Numbered from the stretch's first letter, positions 34,532-44,035 are shown. The stretch is DNA of 64,000 bases from Mesorhizobium sp. B2-4-15 (GCF_006658505.1 NZ_VFUZ01000001.1:310001-374000); one strand, 5' to 3'. Translations and numbers: made by a program. Notes: a model not told the origin generated them from the sequence alone.

Positions 34532-34607
34532 GATCCAAGAGATCCCGTTACAGCGTCAAGAATTCAAGCAACCCCTTAGGAGCACGAAGAAATCCAGATA
34601 TCAACCA

Positions 34608-35222
34608 TTATCGCTTCAGCAAAAATACTGCCTGTTGGCCAAAGAAATTCCAGAACCACCAGGGCATCGACAGGCCGATCCTTTGACCGTTGGCGTCGAG
34701 CGCGGTTGCCTTTTCCACCGTCGCGCCAAGCTCCTCGCACAGATTGACGAAGTCGCGGATGGTGCAGAAATGGATGTTGGGCGTGTCGTACCAGGAATAG
34801 GGCAGGTCCTTGGTCACCGGCATGCGGCCCTTGACGAACAGCGACAGGCGTACCCGCCAATGGCCGAAATTGGGGAAAGACACGATCGCCCGGTTGCCGA
34901 TCCTGAGCAGTTCGTCGAGCACCAGCTTCGGGTTGCGGGTGGCCTGCAGGGTCTGCGACAAAACGACGAAGTCAAAGCCCTTGTCGGGATAGAATTCGAG
35001 GTCCTTGTCGGCATCGCCCTGGATGACCGAGAGGCCGCGCGCCACGCATTCGTTGACGCCGCGCTGCGACAGTTCCAGCCCGCGGCCGTCGACCTGCTTG
35101 GTGTCCTGCAGCAATTCGAGCAATGAGCCGTCGCCTGATCCGACGTCGAGCACGCGGGACTGGGGTGGGATGAGGTTGGCGACGACCTCCAGGTCGACAC
35201 GCTGGCTGCCGTTGACGCTCAT
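34608..35222 (-). CDS. metW: MetW protein of methionine biosynthesis
   Basis: Methyltransferase-fold protein of 204 residues that works with MetX in homoserine O-acetylation in many bacteria. Start at 35222 (MSVNGSQRVDL) with an excellent ribosome site, AGGAGG eight bases before it. Motif I is VLDVGSGDGSLL. MetW-specific segments include GLELSQRGVNECVARGLSVIQGD and FPNFGHWRVRLSLFVKGRMP. It lies 58 bases downstream of metX on the same strand, so both are under the SAM-II riboswitch. Assignment is secure. Confidence 0.96.
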   Translation of the reverse strand: MSVNGSQRVDLEVVANLIPPQSRVLDVGSGDGSLLELLQDTKQVDGRGLELSQRGVNECVARGLSVIQGDADKDLEFYPDKGFDFVVLSQTLQATRNPKLVLDELLRIGNRAIVSFPNFGHWRVRLSLFVKGRMPVTKDLPYSWYDTPNIHFCTIRDFVNLCEELGATVEKATALDANGQRIGLSMPWWFWNFFGQQAVFLLKR

Positions 35223-35280
35223 GAAGTCGCCTCCTGTGCGGCGCATGATCCCGGACGGACAAGCCCGCAATTCTCCTGGG

Positions 35281-36450
35281 TCATGCGCTCAGCCCCCTGG
35301 CGCGCGCCGCCGAGCCTATGAAGCCGTTGATGGCCGCGAACAGTTCCGGCTCGTCGAGCAGGAAGGCGTCATGGCCGCGATCGGTCTCGATCTCGACGAA
35401 GGACACCGAGGCGCCGGCTGCGTTGAGCGCGTGCACGATGGAGCGGCTCTCCTCGGTCGGAAACAGCCAGTCTGACGTGAAGGACACCAGGCAGAAGCGG
35501 GTCTTGGTGCCGGCGAAGGCGTCCGCCAGCCTGCCGCCATGGTCGGCGGCGATGTCGAAATAATCCATCGAGCGGGTCATATAGAGATAGGAATTGGCAT
35601 CGAAGCGATCGACGAAGGTCATGCCCTGGTGGCGCAGATAGCTTTCGATCTGGAAGTCGGCATCGAAGCCGAAGGTCAGCGCTTCTCGATCCTGCAAGTT
35701 GCGACCGAATTTTCGGTGCAGGGCGGCTTCCGAGAGATAGGTGATGTGGGCGGCCATGCGCGCCACCGCCAGCCCCTTTTCCGGGCGCTTGCCATAGTCG
35801 AAATATTTGCCGCCATGCCACTCCGGATCGGCCATGACGGCTTGGCGGCCAACCTCGTGAAAGGCGATATTCTGCGAGGAATGGCGGGCGCCGGTGGCGA
35901 TCGGCAGCGCTGCAAAGACGCGCTCGGGATAGCTCGACGCCCATTCCAGCACCTGCATGCCGCCCATCGAGCCGCCGAGCACGCAGAACAGTTTCTCGAT
36001 GCCGAAATGGTCGATCAGCATCTGCTGCGCACGCACCATGTCGCGAATGGTGATGACCGGCAGGTCGAGCCCATAGGGTTTCCCGGTGGCGGGATTGGTC
36101 GAAGCCGGGCCGGTGGAACCAAGGCAGCCGCCGATGACGTTGGAACAGATGATGAAGAAACGGTTGGTGTCGATGATCTTGCCGGGGCCGATCAGCACTT
36201 CCCACCAGCCCGGCTTGCCGGTCACCGGATTGGTGTTGGCGACATGCTGGTCGCCGGTCAGCGCATGGCAGACAAGGATGGCATTGGAGCGGGCATCGTT
36301 GAGCGTGCCATAGGTCTGGTAGGCGATCTGGAACGGCGACAGCAGCGTGCCGGCGTCGAGCTTGAGCGGCTTGTCGGGCCCGAAACGCAACACCGGGCTC
36401 GACGGCTGGTCGGCCTCGTTGTTGGTCTTTCCTGCGCGCTGAGCGGCCAT
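35281..36450 (-). CDS. metX: Homoserine O-acetyltransferase
   Basis: Alpha/beta-hydrolase-fold acyltransferase that acetylates homoserine to start methionine synthesis. I set the start at 36450 (MAAQRAGK), giving 389 residues. The frame is open to 36696, but that extension overlaps the SAM-II aptamer and its terminator and so is leader, not protein. The nucleophile is S161 in LGGSMGG, with the catalytic Asp in [12 protein letters not shown] and His in [10 protein letters not shown]. Some members use succinyl-CoA, which sequence alone does not exclude. metW follows after 58 bases. Confidence 0.96.
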   Translation of the reverse strand: MAAQRAGKTNNEADQPSSPVLRFGPDKPLKLDAGTLLSPFQIAYQTYGTLNDARSNAILVCHALTGDQHVANTNPVTGKPGWWEVLIGPGKIIDTNRFFIICSNVIGGCLGSTGPASTNPATGKPYGLDLPVITIRDMVRAQQMLIDHFGIEKLFCVLGGSMGGMQVLEWASSYPERVFAALPIATGARHSSQNIAFHEVGRQAVMADPEWHGGKYFDYGKRPEKGLAVARMAAHITYLSEAALHRKFGRNLQDREALTFGFDADFQIESYLRHQGMTFVDRFDANSYLYMTRSMDYFDIAADHGGRLADAFAGTKTRFCLVSFTSDWLFPTEESRSIVHALNAAGASVSFVEIETDRGHDAFLLDEPELFAAINGFIGSAARARGLSA

Positions 36451-36508
36451 CACGTCTCTCTTGCTGCACCGAGCGCCGCCGATGCGTTCGTCCGGCCGGT
36501 CACGGACA

Positions 36509-36541
36509 ACAAAAAACCGGCATTGCCTTCGCAAGCCGGTT
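36509..36541 (-). terminator. Intrinsic terminator of the SAM-II attenuator
   Basis: On the minus strand AACCGGC (36541-36535) and GCCGGTT (36521-36515) form a 7-bp stem with a 13-base loop, directly followed by a T tract (TTTTTT at 36516-36511). It lies between the SAM-II aptamer and the metX start and is a classic rho-independent terminator. Confidence 0.88.
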
Positions 36542-36555
36542 ACGTCACGCAAACG

Positions 36556-36612
36556 GCCCTTTAGCGAATTGTTTAACGTGGCTGCAAGCCGACCGGCCAA
36601 ATCACCACGGAA
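36556..36612 (-). promoter_or_regulatory. SAM-II riboswitch (metA motif) controlling metX-metW
   Basis: Read on the minus strand from 36610, the sequence contains the conserved SAM-II blocks CGTGGTGATTTGGCCGG, GGCTTGCAGCCACGTTAAAC and CGCTAAAG in order and spacing. CGTGG and CCACG form P1 and the 3' GCTAAA supplies the pseudoknot side. SAM-II is the alphaproteobacterial S-adenosylmethionine sensor upstream of methionine genes. Together with the downstream terminator it should switch off metX-metW when SAM is plentiful. Confidence 0.95.
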
Positions 36613-36622
36613 GTTCGCTGCT

Positions 36623-36651
36623 GTTCTAGAACTCGCCCGCCTTGCCGTCAA
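36623..36651 (-). promoter_or_regulatory. Sigma-70 promoter of the SAM-II/metX leader
   Basis: TTGACG (36651-36646) and TAGAAC (36628-36623) on the minus strand are exactly 17 bases apart. Transcription would begin about seven bases further, at about 36616, just before the first base of the SAM-II aptamer at 36610. The fit between predicted start and aptamer supports the call. The rest of the 304-base gap (36451-36754) up to the divergent hisC holds no gene. Confidence 0.65.
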
Positions 36652-36754
36652 TGCCGGCCGCTGGCCCCACTGCCGCCTCTCGACATTGCGGGCCACGACT
36701 TGTATTTCCGCTGCGGCCTTCCGATGAAGGCATTTTCGACGGATTTTGCAAAAA

Positions 36755-37864
36755 ATGAACCAGACACCGGATCAGGCACGTCCAACCCCGCGCGCGGGCA
36801 TCATGGCCATAGATGCCTATGTGCCCGGCAAGAGTACGGCACCCGCCGGTGTCGCCAAGGTCCACAAGCTGTCGTCGAACGAGAATCCGCTCGGCCCGTC
36901 ACCAAAGGCCATCGAGGCCGCCCGTGAGGTTGCCGCCAGGCTCGACATCTACCCCGATGGCACCGCGAGGCGGCTGCGCGAGGCAATCGCCGAAGTGCAT
37001 GGACTCAACCCCCAGAACATCATCTGTTCCAACGGCTCCGACGAGATCCTCGGCCTGCTGGCGCAGACCTATCTGGCGCCGGGCGACGAGGCCATTTTCA
37101 CCGAACACGCCTTCATGGTCTACAAGATCTACATCCAATCGGCCGGCGCCACGCCGGTCGTGGTCAAGGAGACCGACGAACGCGCCGACATCGACGCGAT
37201 ATTGGCCGCCGTCACGCCGCGCACGAAAATCGTGTTCCTCGCCAATCCCAACAACCCGACCGGCACCTATGTGCCATTCCAGGAGGTGCGCCGCCTGCAT
37301 GCCGGCCTGCCAAGGAATGTGCTTCTGGTGCTCGACGCGGCCTATGCCGAATACGTCCGCCGCAACGATTATGAAGCCGGCATCGAGCTGGCCGGCAGCG
37401 CCGAGAACGTGGTGATGACCCGCACTTTCTCCAAGATCGGCCTGGGCGGGGCACGAATCGGCTGGATGTATGGGCCGATGCACATCGTCGACGCCATCAA
37501 CCGCGTGCGCGGCCCCTTCAACGTCAACGCCACCGCGATCGAGGCCGGCATCGCCGCGATCCGCGACCGCGCCCATATCGAGCGCAGCGTTGCGCACAAC
37601 GAGACCTGGCTCGCCTGGCTGAGCGACGAGATGACCGGGCTTGGGCTGCGGGTGACGCCCAGCGTCGGCAATTTCATCCTCATCCATTTCCCGGACGACC
37701 AGAAGCATTCCGCGGCGGCGGCCGACGATTACCTGACCGCGCGCGGCTATATATTGCGGCGCGTTTCCGGCTATGGCTTCCCGAACGCGCTGCGCATGAC
37801 CGTCGGCACCGAAGAGGCCAATCGCGGCGTCGTCGCCGCGCTCACGACATTTCTGAAAAGCTAG
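36755..37864 (+). CDS. hisC: Histidinol-phosphate aminotransferase (HisC type)
   Basis: PLP-dependent class I/II aminotransferase of about 369 residues, annotated HisC in rhizobia, where it sits next to tyrA and often also serves aromatic amino acid synthesis. Start chosen at 36755 (MNQTPDQ); an ATG at 36746 is three codons earlier. Features: [40 protein letters not shown] and the PLP lysine in [14 protein letters not shown] (about residue 227). The neighbouring TyrA-type dehydrogenase, 21 bases downstream, supports a dual or aromatic role. Divergent to metX. Confidence 0.9.
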   Translation: MNQTPDQARPTPRAGIMAIDAYVPGKSTAPAGVAKVHKLSSNENPLGPSPKAIEAAREVAARLDIYPDGTARRLREAIAEVHGLNPQNIICSNGSDEILGLLAQTYLAPGDEAIFTEHAFMVYKIYIQSAGATPVVVKETDERADIDAILAAVTPRTKIVFLANPNNPTGTYVPFQEVRRLHAGLPRNVLLVLDAAYAEYVRRNDYEAGIELAGSAENVVMTRTFSKIGLGGARIGWMYGPMHIVDAINRVRGPFNVNATAIEAGIAAIRDRAHIERSVAHNETWLAWLSDEMTGLGLRVTPSVGNFILIHFPDDQKHSAAAADDYLTARGYILRRVSGYGFPNALRMTVGTEEANRGVVAALTTFLKS

Positions 37865-37885
37865 AACGCCAAAAGCTGGAACGCC

Positions 37886-38821
37886 ATGACATCACCGATG
37901 TTTGAAAAGATCGCGCTGGTCGGCATCGGCCTGATCGGCTCGTCGCTGGCCCGCGTCATCCGCCGCGAGGGCCTGGCCCGCCATGTCGCCATCTCGACGC
38001 GCAGCGCCGCCACGCTCGAGCGGGCCGAGGAACTGGGCCTCGGCGATTCCTACACCACCGACGCGAAGGAAGCGGTCCGCGACGCCGACCTGGTCATCGT
38101 CTCGGTGCCGGTCGGATCATCCGGCGCGGTGGCGCAGGAGATCGCGCCGGCCCTGAAGAAGGGTGCGATCCTCACCGATGTCGGCTCGACCAAGGCCTCC
38201 GTCATCGCGCAGATGCAGCCGCATGTGCCCGACGGCGTGCATTTCATTCCCGGCCACCCGTTGGCGGGTACGGAAAAATCCGGGCCGGATGCAGGCTTCG
38301 CCGATCTGTTCGACAACCGCTGGTGCATCTTCACGCCGCTGCCGGACACCGATGCGGGTGCTTTGGAACGGCTGTCGGAATTCTGGCGCCGTTGCGGCAC
38401 CAACATCGACACGATGGACCCGCAGCATCACGACATGACGCTGGCCATCGTCTCGCATTTGCCGCACATCATCGCCTACAACATCGTCGGCACCGCCGAC
38501 GATCTGGAGTCGGTGACCAAGACGGAAGTGATCAAATATTCCGCCTCCGGCTTTCGCGACTTCACGCGTCTGGCCGCCTCCGACCCGACCATGTGGCGGG
38601 ACGTGTGCCTCCACAACAAGGATGCCATCCTCGAGATGCTGGCGCGGTTCTCGGAAGATCTGGCGTTCCTGCAGCGGGCGATCCGCTGGGGCGACGGCGA
38701 CAAGCTGTTCGACCTGTTCACCCGTACCCGTGCCGTGCGCCGCTCGATCATCGAAGCGGGCCAGGACATCGACGCGCCCGACTTCGGGCGTCAAGCGGTC
38801 GAGCACCCGGCGAAAACATAG
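37886..38821 (+). CDS. tyrC: Prephenate/arogenate dehydrogenase
   Basis: NAD(P)-dependent dehydrogenase of 311 residues acting in tyrosine synthesis (prephenate to hydroxyphenylpyruvate or arogenate to tyrosine). The Rossmann motif is at the N-terminus, VGIGLIGSSLARVI. The catalytic region follows in FIPGHPLAGTEKSGPDAGF (His of GHP), HHDMTLAIVSHLPHIIAY and SGFRDFTRLAASDPTMW. No chorismate mutase or ACT domain is fused, so this is the monofunctional form, called TyrC or TyrA in different annotations. It is 21 bases after hisC. Which substrate is preferred cannot be told. Confidence 0.92.
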   Translation: MTSPMFEKIALVGIGLIGSSLARVIRREGLARHVAISTRSAATLERAEELGLGDSYTTDAKEAVRDADLVIVSVPVGSSGAVAQEIAPALKKGAILTDVGSTKASVIAQMQPHVPDGVHFIPGHPLAGTEKSGPDAGFADLFDNRWCIFTPLPDTDAGALERLSEFWRRCGTNIDTMDPQHHDMTLAIVSHLPHIIAYNIVGTADDLESVTKTEVIKYSASGFRDFTRLAASDPTMWRDVCLHNKDAILEMLARFSEDLAFLQRAIRWGDGDKLFDLFTRTRAVRRSIIEAGQDIDAPDFGRQAVEHPAKT

Positions 38822-38828
38822 CAGGTTC

Positions 38829-39758
38829 TCAGGCTTGGGCGGGCCAGTGGGCCTCCATCATTGCCAGCGTCTCGGTTCGCTCCGGCGCGCCCAGCCTACC
38901 GCCGAAGCGCTGGCATTTGAGCGCGGCGGCCGCACTGGCAAAGCGCAGGGCGTTCTCTATCGGCATGGCTTCCGCCAGTCCCACCGTAAAGGCGCCGTGA
39001 TAAACGTCGCCTGCGGCCAGCGTGTCCACCACTTTGACCTTTGGCGTCGCGACATGGCGAACAATTCGGGTCGAGCGGTCGAACCACCATGTGCCTGCCG
39101 CGCCGCCGGTGACGGCGACGAAGGCATCGGTGCGGGAGGCGAGTTCATGGCAAGCGGTCTCCAGGTCCAGCGCCTGGCCGCATATGATGCGGACCGCCGG
39201 TTCGGAGGCGACGATGTGAGAGGCTAGCGGCAACAACTGCTCCAGCACCGCCAGCGGCGACGTATCGGCGTCGAGAATTGCCGGGAGGCCGGCAGCGCGT
39301 GCCGCCTTGAGGGCAAGTGCCGCCGCACCCGGCCAGCGCACGTCGACCAGCACGGCATCGAATGCCGTCACGTCGGTAAACGGCAGCGTCTCGGGATCGG
39401 CCTGGGCCCGGCTGTCATAGAACGGCACGATGATGCGTTCGCCATGCGCGTCGACAAGGATCGATGCCAGCGCCGAGCGGGCGCCGCCGACACGGCGCAC
39501 GTAGCTGCAATCGACCCCTTCGGCCTCGATTCCGGCAATCAGCTGATCGCCGGCCGGATCGTCGCCGGTGCTCGCCCATAGCGACACTTCGGCGCCGAGG
39601 CGATGCGCGGCGCAGGCTGCGCTCGCGGCCATGCCGGAGGCGATCTGGACGCCGTCCGATGCGATGAACTTTCCCTGATGGCCGGGCAAGGTCTCGACCC
39701 GCAGGATCATGTCCAGGGTCAGCGCTCCGACACTCAGGAGCTTCACGGGTTTTGCCAT
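38829..39758 (-). CDS. PfkB/ribokinase family sugar kinase
   Basis: Carbohydrate kinase of 309 residues starting at 39758 (MAKPVKLLSVG). PfkB signatures: N-terminal GGxGxN-like region GMAASAACAAHRLGA (degenerate for the first motif) and the C-terminal motif DTLAAGDVYHGAF with the catalytic Asp (GAGD variant AAGD). Relatives include ribokinase, sulfofructose kinase and ketohexokinase; phosphoacceptor unknown. It follows the DUF2125 gene after seven bases. Convergent with tyrC, with only seven bases between stops, so no room for an independent terminator is evident. Confidence 0.87.
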   Translation of the reverse strand: MAKPVKLLSVGALTLDMILRVETLPGHQGKFIASDGVQIASGMAASAACAAHRLGAEVSLWASTGDDPAGDQLIAGIEAEGVDCSYVRRVGGARSALASILVDAHGERIIVPFYDSRAQADPETLPFTDVTAFDAVLVDVRWPGAAALALKAARAAGLPAILDADTSPLAVLEQLLPLASHIVASEPAVRIICGQALDLETACHELASRTDAFVAVTGGAAGTWWFDRSTRIVRHVATPKVKVVDTLAAGDVYHGAFTVGLAEAMPIENALRFASAAAALKCQRFGGRLGAPERTETLAMMEAHWPAQA

Positions 39759-39765
39759 GGCAGCG

Positions 39766-40764
39766 CTATTGCACCGGCTTGATCTTGCCAAGAGGGATGA
39801 AGCCGAGTGCTGCCTTGCCCTTGACCACCTTCAGCGGCATCGACGGTTCCTTGCCGAGCAGAGCGAGAGCGGCAAAGCCCTGTTCGATGGCGTTCTTCTG
39901 TTCGGGTATGGCGCTGGCAAGAATGGTCGCCACGGCTTTCGGATCCTTGATCCTGATCATCAGCTCGGCATCGACCAGGCCTTCGGCGTCAACCGACAGC
40001 GGCCCAGACACGGTAACCCGCGCCGTGCCCGACGACAGGTCGAGGTTGCGGATCTCGATCTTCTGGCCGCGCAGGCTCTTCACCTGCGTTCCGATCAGCG
40101 CGACCCCATTCTTCAGCGTGGCGTCGCCGCTGGCATCGAGCGCCGGAAGCACGCGCCCGCCGATCGCGTCGGGGTCGATCTCGAGATCGGTGAAGCTGCC
40201 GACGTAGTCGACGTCCTGGCCGTTCGGCTGCAACTGGCCTGATGCCTTGCCGGCGCTGAACAGTTCCACCGGATCGGTGTCGTCGGCCGGATCGGTCTGG
40301 CCGGACAGGCCTTCCGCCTGCAGCGAAATGCGCCGGGGCAGCGGCCATGACAGTTTGACGTTGGCCTGCAGATTGTCCCAGTCGATCCACAGCGGCACCA
40401 TGCCGGGGGCGGAGGTCCTGAGCGGACCGCGCAGATCGGCGACCGGGGACAAGGGCTGGATGATCTGCGCGACGGCATTGAAGGAGCCGGACGAGGCCGC
40501 GATGTTCTTGGCATCGTCCTCGTAGGCTAGGTTATCGCAAGAGACGGTAAAGCTCAGGGGATAGCCGCTGACCTGGAGATTGGCGCAGCCGGCCTGGATG
40601 CCGCTCTTGTTGAGCGTGGCGACCGCCTTGTCGGCTTCGGTCCTGACCCTGTTGGCCAGGTAGAACCAGCCGGCGCTGTAGATGGCGAACAGCACGACGA
40701 CGAACGCCGCAAGCCACCACAGGCGGCGACGGTTACCAGGTTGGCGTTCGTCACTTGACGTCAT
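39766..40764 (-). CDS. DUF2125 domain-containing membrane-anchored protein
   Basis: Protein of 332 residues starting at 40764 (MTSSDERQ). One N-terminal membrane helix (about residues 15-37, LWWLAAFVVVLFAIYSAGW) is followed by a periplasmic DUF2125 domain. The mature part is beta-rich and contains the family Cys pair (AGCANLQVSGYPLSFTVSCDNL). DUF2125 resembles the AsmA/DUF945 group of envelope proteins, but no function is established. The kinase gene at 38829-39758 follows after seven bases. Divergent to the ChaC-type gene, a common arrangement in rhizobia. Confidence 0.85.
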   Translation of the reverse strand: MTSSDERQPGNRRRLWWLAAFVVVLFAIYSAGWFYLANRVRTEADKAVATLNKSGIQAGCANLQVSGYPLSFTVSCDNLAYEDDAKNIAASSGSFNAVAQIIQPLSPVADLRGPLRTSAPGMVPLWIDWDNLQANVKLSWPLPRRISLQAEGLSGQTDPADDTDPVELFSAGKASGQLQPNGQDVDYVGSFTDLEIDPDAIGGRVLPALDASGDATLKNGVALIGTQVKSLRGQKIEIRNLDLSSGTARVTVSGPLSVDAEGLVDAELMIRIKDPKAVATILASAIPEQKNAIEQGFAALALLGKEPSMPLKVVKGKAALGFIPLGKIKPVQ

Positions 40765-40914
40765 GCTTCGGCTCTCATTAACGCATGGTTGTTGTGGACG
40801 GACTCTCGATTCCGACAACAGTAGGTAGACAGAGATAGGTAGACGGAGACGGGCGGAAAAAACACCGGTCTCCAGTGCGGTGTTGCCATTCTTTTTGCAA
40901 TCAGGCGCGGCGAT

Positions 40915-41436
40915 ATGGGCGATTTTTGGGTGTTTGGCTATGGTTCGCTGATCTGGCGGCCGGGTTTCGCACATATCGAGACACGGCGCGCGCACCTGCA
41001 CGGCTATCGCCGCTCGCTCTGTGTCTATTCCTTCGTGCACCGCGGTACGCGCCAGCGGCCCGGACTGGTGCTCGGTCTCGACCATGGCGGTTCCTGCGTC
41101 GGCCTTGCATACCGTGTGCCCGGCGATTTGCGCGACGAGGTCATTGCCTATCTGCGCGAGCGCGAACTCGTCACAAGCGTCTATCTCGAGCGTACGCTCA
41201 AGATTCGGCTCGACGGCGGCGATATGGTCGAAGCGGTTACCTACATCGTCGACCGCAAGCACGAGCAATATGCCGGTGCGCTGGCAGCCGCCGATGCGGC
41301 GGCCGTGGTGCGCGGCGCGGTCGGCCAATCCGGCAACAACGAGGATTATGTCTTCAGTACTCTGAAGCATCTGGAAGCGCTGGGCATCCGCGATCATTGG
41401 CTGGAGGATGTTGCGCACCAGGTCGCGCCTTTGTGA
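40915..41436 (+). CDS. Gamma-glutamylcyclotransferase (ChaC family)
   Basis: Cytosolic gamma-glutamylcyclotransferase of 173 residues, a ChaC-type enzyme that degrades glutathione to 5-oxoproline and Cys-Gly. The substrate-binding signature is at the N-terminus, VFGYGSLIWRPGF. Conserved later segments are RSLCVYSFVHRGT, RPGLVLGLDHGGSC and GQSGNNEDYV, and the catalytic Glu is probably in RERELVTSVYLERT. Starts at 40915 with no better alternative. Divergent from DUF2125. The window has other glutathione-linked enzymes (gloB, GST) but they are not in an operon with this gene. Confidence 0.92.
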   Translation: MGDFWVFGYGSLIWRPGFAHIETRRAHLHGYRRSLCVYSFVHRGTRQRPGLVLGLDHGGSCVGLAYRVPGDLRDEVIAYLRERELVTSVYLERTLKIRLDGGDMVEAVTYIVDRKHEQYAGALAAADAAAVVRGAVGQSGNNEDYVFSTLKHLEALGIRDHWLEDVAHQVAPL

Positions 41437-41561
41437 GCCTTGGCTCGGCGGAAAAAGGCCGCCAGGGCTTTGACCTCGATGGGTCAAGACCTAGGTTAGG
41501 CTCCGAACCCTCAGCCCGCGGGCGACATCCGCCCCGTCCCCAACCATCACGGAGATCCGCC

Positions 41562-42509
41562 TTGCAGAAACGCCGTCTCGGTCGCACCGACCTTTCCATC
41601 GCGCCGCTGGTCCTGGGCGGCAACGTCTTCGGCTGGACCGCCGACGAGAAAACCTCTTTCGACCTGCTCGACCGCTTCGTCGGGGCCGGACTCAATGCCA
41701 TCGATACGGCGGACGCCTATTCGCGTTGGGTCCCGGGCCACAAGGGCGGCGAGTCCGAAACCATCATCGGCAACTGGATGAAAGACCGCGGCAACCGTGA
41801 CAAGGTCGTGGTGGTCACCAAGGTCGGCTCGGATATGGGGCAGGGCCACAAGGACCTCTCCGCCGCCTATATCGAAAAGGCCGTCGAGGCGTCGCTGGAA
41901 CGCCTTCGGACCGATGTCATCGATCTTTATCTGTCGCACTGGCCGGATCCGACCACGCCCTATGAGGAAACCCTCGGTGCCTATGAGAAGCTGCTCGCCA
42001 AGGGCAAGGTCCGCCATATCGGCTGTTCCAATCTCGATGCCGGCCAGTTGCGGGCGGCACTCGATGTGGCGAGCCTGCGCGGCCTGCCGCGCTATGAGGT
42101 GCTGCAGCCGGAATACAATCTCTACGATCGCTCTTCGTTCGATGGGCCGCTGCGCGATTTGTGCGTGGCCGAGGATATCGGTGTGATTACCTATTTCAGC
42201 CTCGCCAAGGGTTTCCTGAGCGGCAAGTACCGCAGCGAGGCCGATCTTGACCAAAGCCCCCGTGGCGGCGGGGTGAAGGACTATCTCAACCCGCGCGGCA
42301 TGCGCATCCTTGCGGCACTCGATGCGGTATCGGCCAGGCATTCGGCCAAGCAAGCGGAAGTCGCGCTTGCCTGGGCGATCGCGCGGCCTGGCGTCACCGC
42401 GCCGATCGCCAGCGCCACCAAGCCAAGCCAGATGGACAGTCTGATCAAGGCGGCGTCGCTGAAACTGACCGCCGACGATATCGCCGAACTCGACAGGGCC
42501 AGCGGCTGA
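41562..42509 (+). CDS. Aldo/keto reductase
   Basis: NADPH-dependent aldo/keto reductase of 315 residues. The true start is the TTG at 41562 (LQKRRLGRTDL, read as Met), preceded by the ribosome site GGAGA. A longer open frame running back through the ChaC gene is spurious. The AKR tetrad is visible: Asp and Tyr in NAIDTADAYSRW, Lys in VVVTKVGSD and His in LYLSHWPDP. Later segments are IGCSNLDAG and the cofactor-binding IASATKPSQM. AKR substrate ranges are broad and cannot be assigned. Confidence 0.92.
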   Translation: MQKRRLGRTDLSIAPLVLGGNVFGWTADEKTSFDLLDRFVGAGLNAIDTADAYSRWVPGHKGGESETIIGNWMKDRGNRDKVVVVTKVGSDMGQGHKDLSAAYIEKAVEASLERLRTDVIDLYLSHWPDPTTPYEETLGAYEKLLAKGKVRHIGCSNLDAGQLRAALDVASLRGLPRYEVLQPEYNLYDRSSFDGPLRDLCVAEDIGVITYFSLAKGFLSGKYRSEADLDQSPRGGGVKDYLNPRGMRILAALDAVSARHSAKQAEVALAWAIARPGVTAPIASATKPSQMDSLIKAASLKLTADDIAELDRASG

Positions 42510-42597
42510 AGTTTCCCGCGCCACCGCGCACGAACGTCCAAGACCACCCTCAAGTCTTGCCATACCGTCCTTCGCACGAGACAGGACGGAGGGTGCA

Positions 42598-43224
42598 ATG
42601 GTCGAACCGCTTCTTTTGCAGCCGGACCCCTGGCGCCAGCTTATAACACTGGTGCTTGCCGCCACGGTCGTCATGGGCAGCCCGGGGCCGGCAACGATAA
42701 GCGTCACCGCCGCTGGCGCCGCCTTCGGCCTGCGCCACTCGTTGCGCTACACCTGCGGGATCGTGCTGGGCACGATCGCCGTGCTGCTGGTCGTGGCCAC
42801 CGGGGTGACGGCGGCGCTTGCCTCGATGCCGAGGCTGGCGCTGTTGCTGGCCGCCGCGTCGGCGACCTACATCCTCTATCTCGCCTTCAGGATCGCCACG
42901 GCGCCGCCGCTGGCGGCACGCGCGGCCGAGGTGTCGCGCCCGACATGGCTGGCCGGGTTTCTGCTGGCGGTCGCCAACCCGAAAGCCTTCGTGGCGATCG
43001 CTGCCGTGTTCGCCGGTGCTTCTTCGAGCGAGGGCGATGCCGGGCTTGGCCTCTGGACGAGGCTCGGTGTTCTCGCGCTGATGATCGTTGCCATCCACGC
43101 CCTGTGGCTCGTCGCCGGGGCGGCGTTCTCAGGTATACTGCGCAGGCCGGCGGCCTCGCGGATCATCAATCTGGTCTTTGCCGCGACGCTGGTGCTGACC
43201 ACGGCGCTGGCCGTGTTTGGCTGA
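42598..43224 (+). CDS. LysE family translocator (RhtB-like)
   Basis: Inner-membrane exporter of 208 residues with about six helices in the LysE/RhtB superfamily that exports amino acids and related compounds. Family features are VMGSPGPATISVTAAGAAFG near the N-terminus, GIVLGTIAVLLVVATG and FLLAVANPKAFVAI (the conserved NPKA). The exported substrate is not predictable. It lies 88 bases after the AKR gene and converges with plsC (22 bases between stops). Confidence 0.9.
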   Translation: MVEPLLLQPDPWRQLITLVLAATVVMGSPGPATISVTAAGAAFGLRHSLRYTCGIVLGTIAVLLVVATGVTAALASMPRLALLLAAASATYILYLAFRIATAPPLAARAAEVSRPTWLAGFLLAVANPKAFVAIAAVFAGASSSEGDAGLGLWTRLGVLALMIVAIHALWLVAGAAFSGILRRPAASRIINLVFAATLVLTTALAVFG

Positions 43225-43246
43225 TTATTCGGCTGGAGCCTTCGCT

Positions 43247-44035
43247 TCAGGCTTTCGCGCCGAGATCCCGCAGCCTTTTCACCGCCGTCGGCGGCAAGGG
43301 CGGCGGGTTGGACGCGCGCGACGCTTCGACAAGAAGCTGGTCGCAGGCGGCTTCCGTCTCGCCGATCAGCCGCGCCATGAACTCGTCCTTGCTCAGGCCG
43401 GGCGGTATGGGCGGCAGGAAACGTGCCTTGATGGTGCCGGGATAGCGCAGGAATTTGCGGCGCGGCCAATAGAGGCCGGCGACATGGGCCACCGGCACCA
43501 CCGGGACGCCAAGCTGCGTATAGATTTCGACGATGCCGTATTTATAGGCGGGTTCGTCGCCCGGCGCGCGGCGCGTACCTTCGGGATAGATGATCAACTG
43601 GCGCGGATTGCGCGCCATCTCTTCCTTGGTCGCCGCGACCACCGCCTTCAGGGCTTTGGAGCGGCTGCCGCGATCAACCGGGATCATGCGCATCTTCATG
43701 ATGTACCAGCCGAAGAAAGGGATCCAGGTCAGCTCGCGCTTGAGGATGTAGAGCGGGTCCTGAAGGAAAGGGAAGAAAGCGATCGCGTCCCAGAACGACT
43801 GGTGCTTGGGCGCAAGGATGAAAGAGCCTTCGGGCAGGTTTTCCAGCCCGGTGATGTCGTTCCTCGTTCCGGCGATCTTGTCATAGAGCCACATGCAGGT
43901 GCGCGACCAGAATTTCGGCACAAACCAGGCGCGGTGACGGGGCGACAGGAAATAGTAGGGCGTCCAGAGGATCATCTGGACGATCAGATTGACGTAGAAA
44001 ACGAAGTTGAACGCCAGCGATCTGACATAGAGCAT
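43247..44035 (-). CDS. plsC: 1-acyl-sn-glycerol-3-phosphate acyltransferase
   Basis: Membrane-associated acyltransferase of 262 residues making phosphatidic acid from lysophosphatidic acid. I start at 44035 (MLYVRSLAF); the frame is open further but without conservation. The catalytic HX4D motif is HQSFWD in LAPKHQSFWDAIAFF and the substrate motif is YPEGTRRAPG. A hydrophobic N-terminal helix anchors it. The related order plsC-ydcF-ftsX-ftsE appears in Mesorhizobium, but here a LysR/DUF1348/PPOX block (44158-46365) separates plsC from ydcF. Confidence 0.92.
   Translation of the reverse strand: MLYVRSLAFNFVFYVNLIVQMILWTPYYFLSPRHRAWFVPKFWSRTCMWLYDKIAGTRNDITGLENLPEGSFILAPKHQSFWDAIAFFPFLQDPLYILKRELTWIPFFGWYIMKMRMIPVDRGSRSKALKAVVAATKEEMARNPRQLIIYPEGTRRAPGDEPAYKYGIVEIYTQLGVPVVPVAHVAGLYWPRRKFLRYPGTIKARFLPPIPPGLSKDEFMARLIGETEAACDQLLVEASRASNPPPLPPTAVKRLRDLGAKA

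Noticed and set aside
40875..41561. Long frame joining the region before ChaC with the aldo/keto reductase
   Set aside because: Only the part from the TTG at 41562 resembles the AKR family; the upstream part is a shadow of the ChaC gene.
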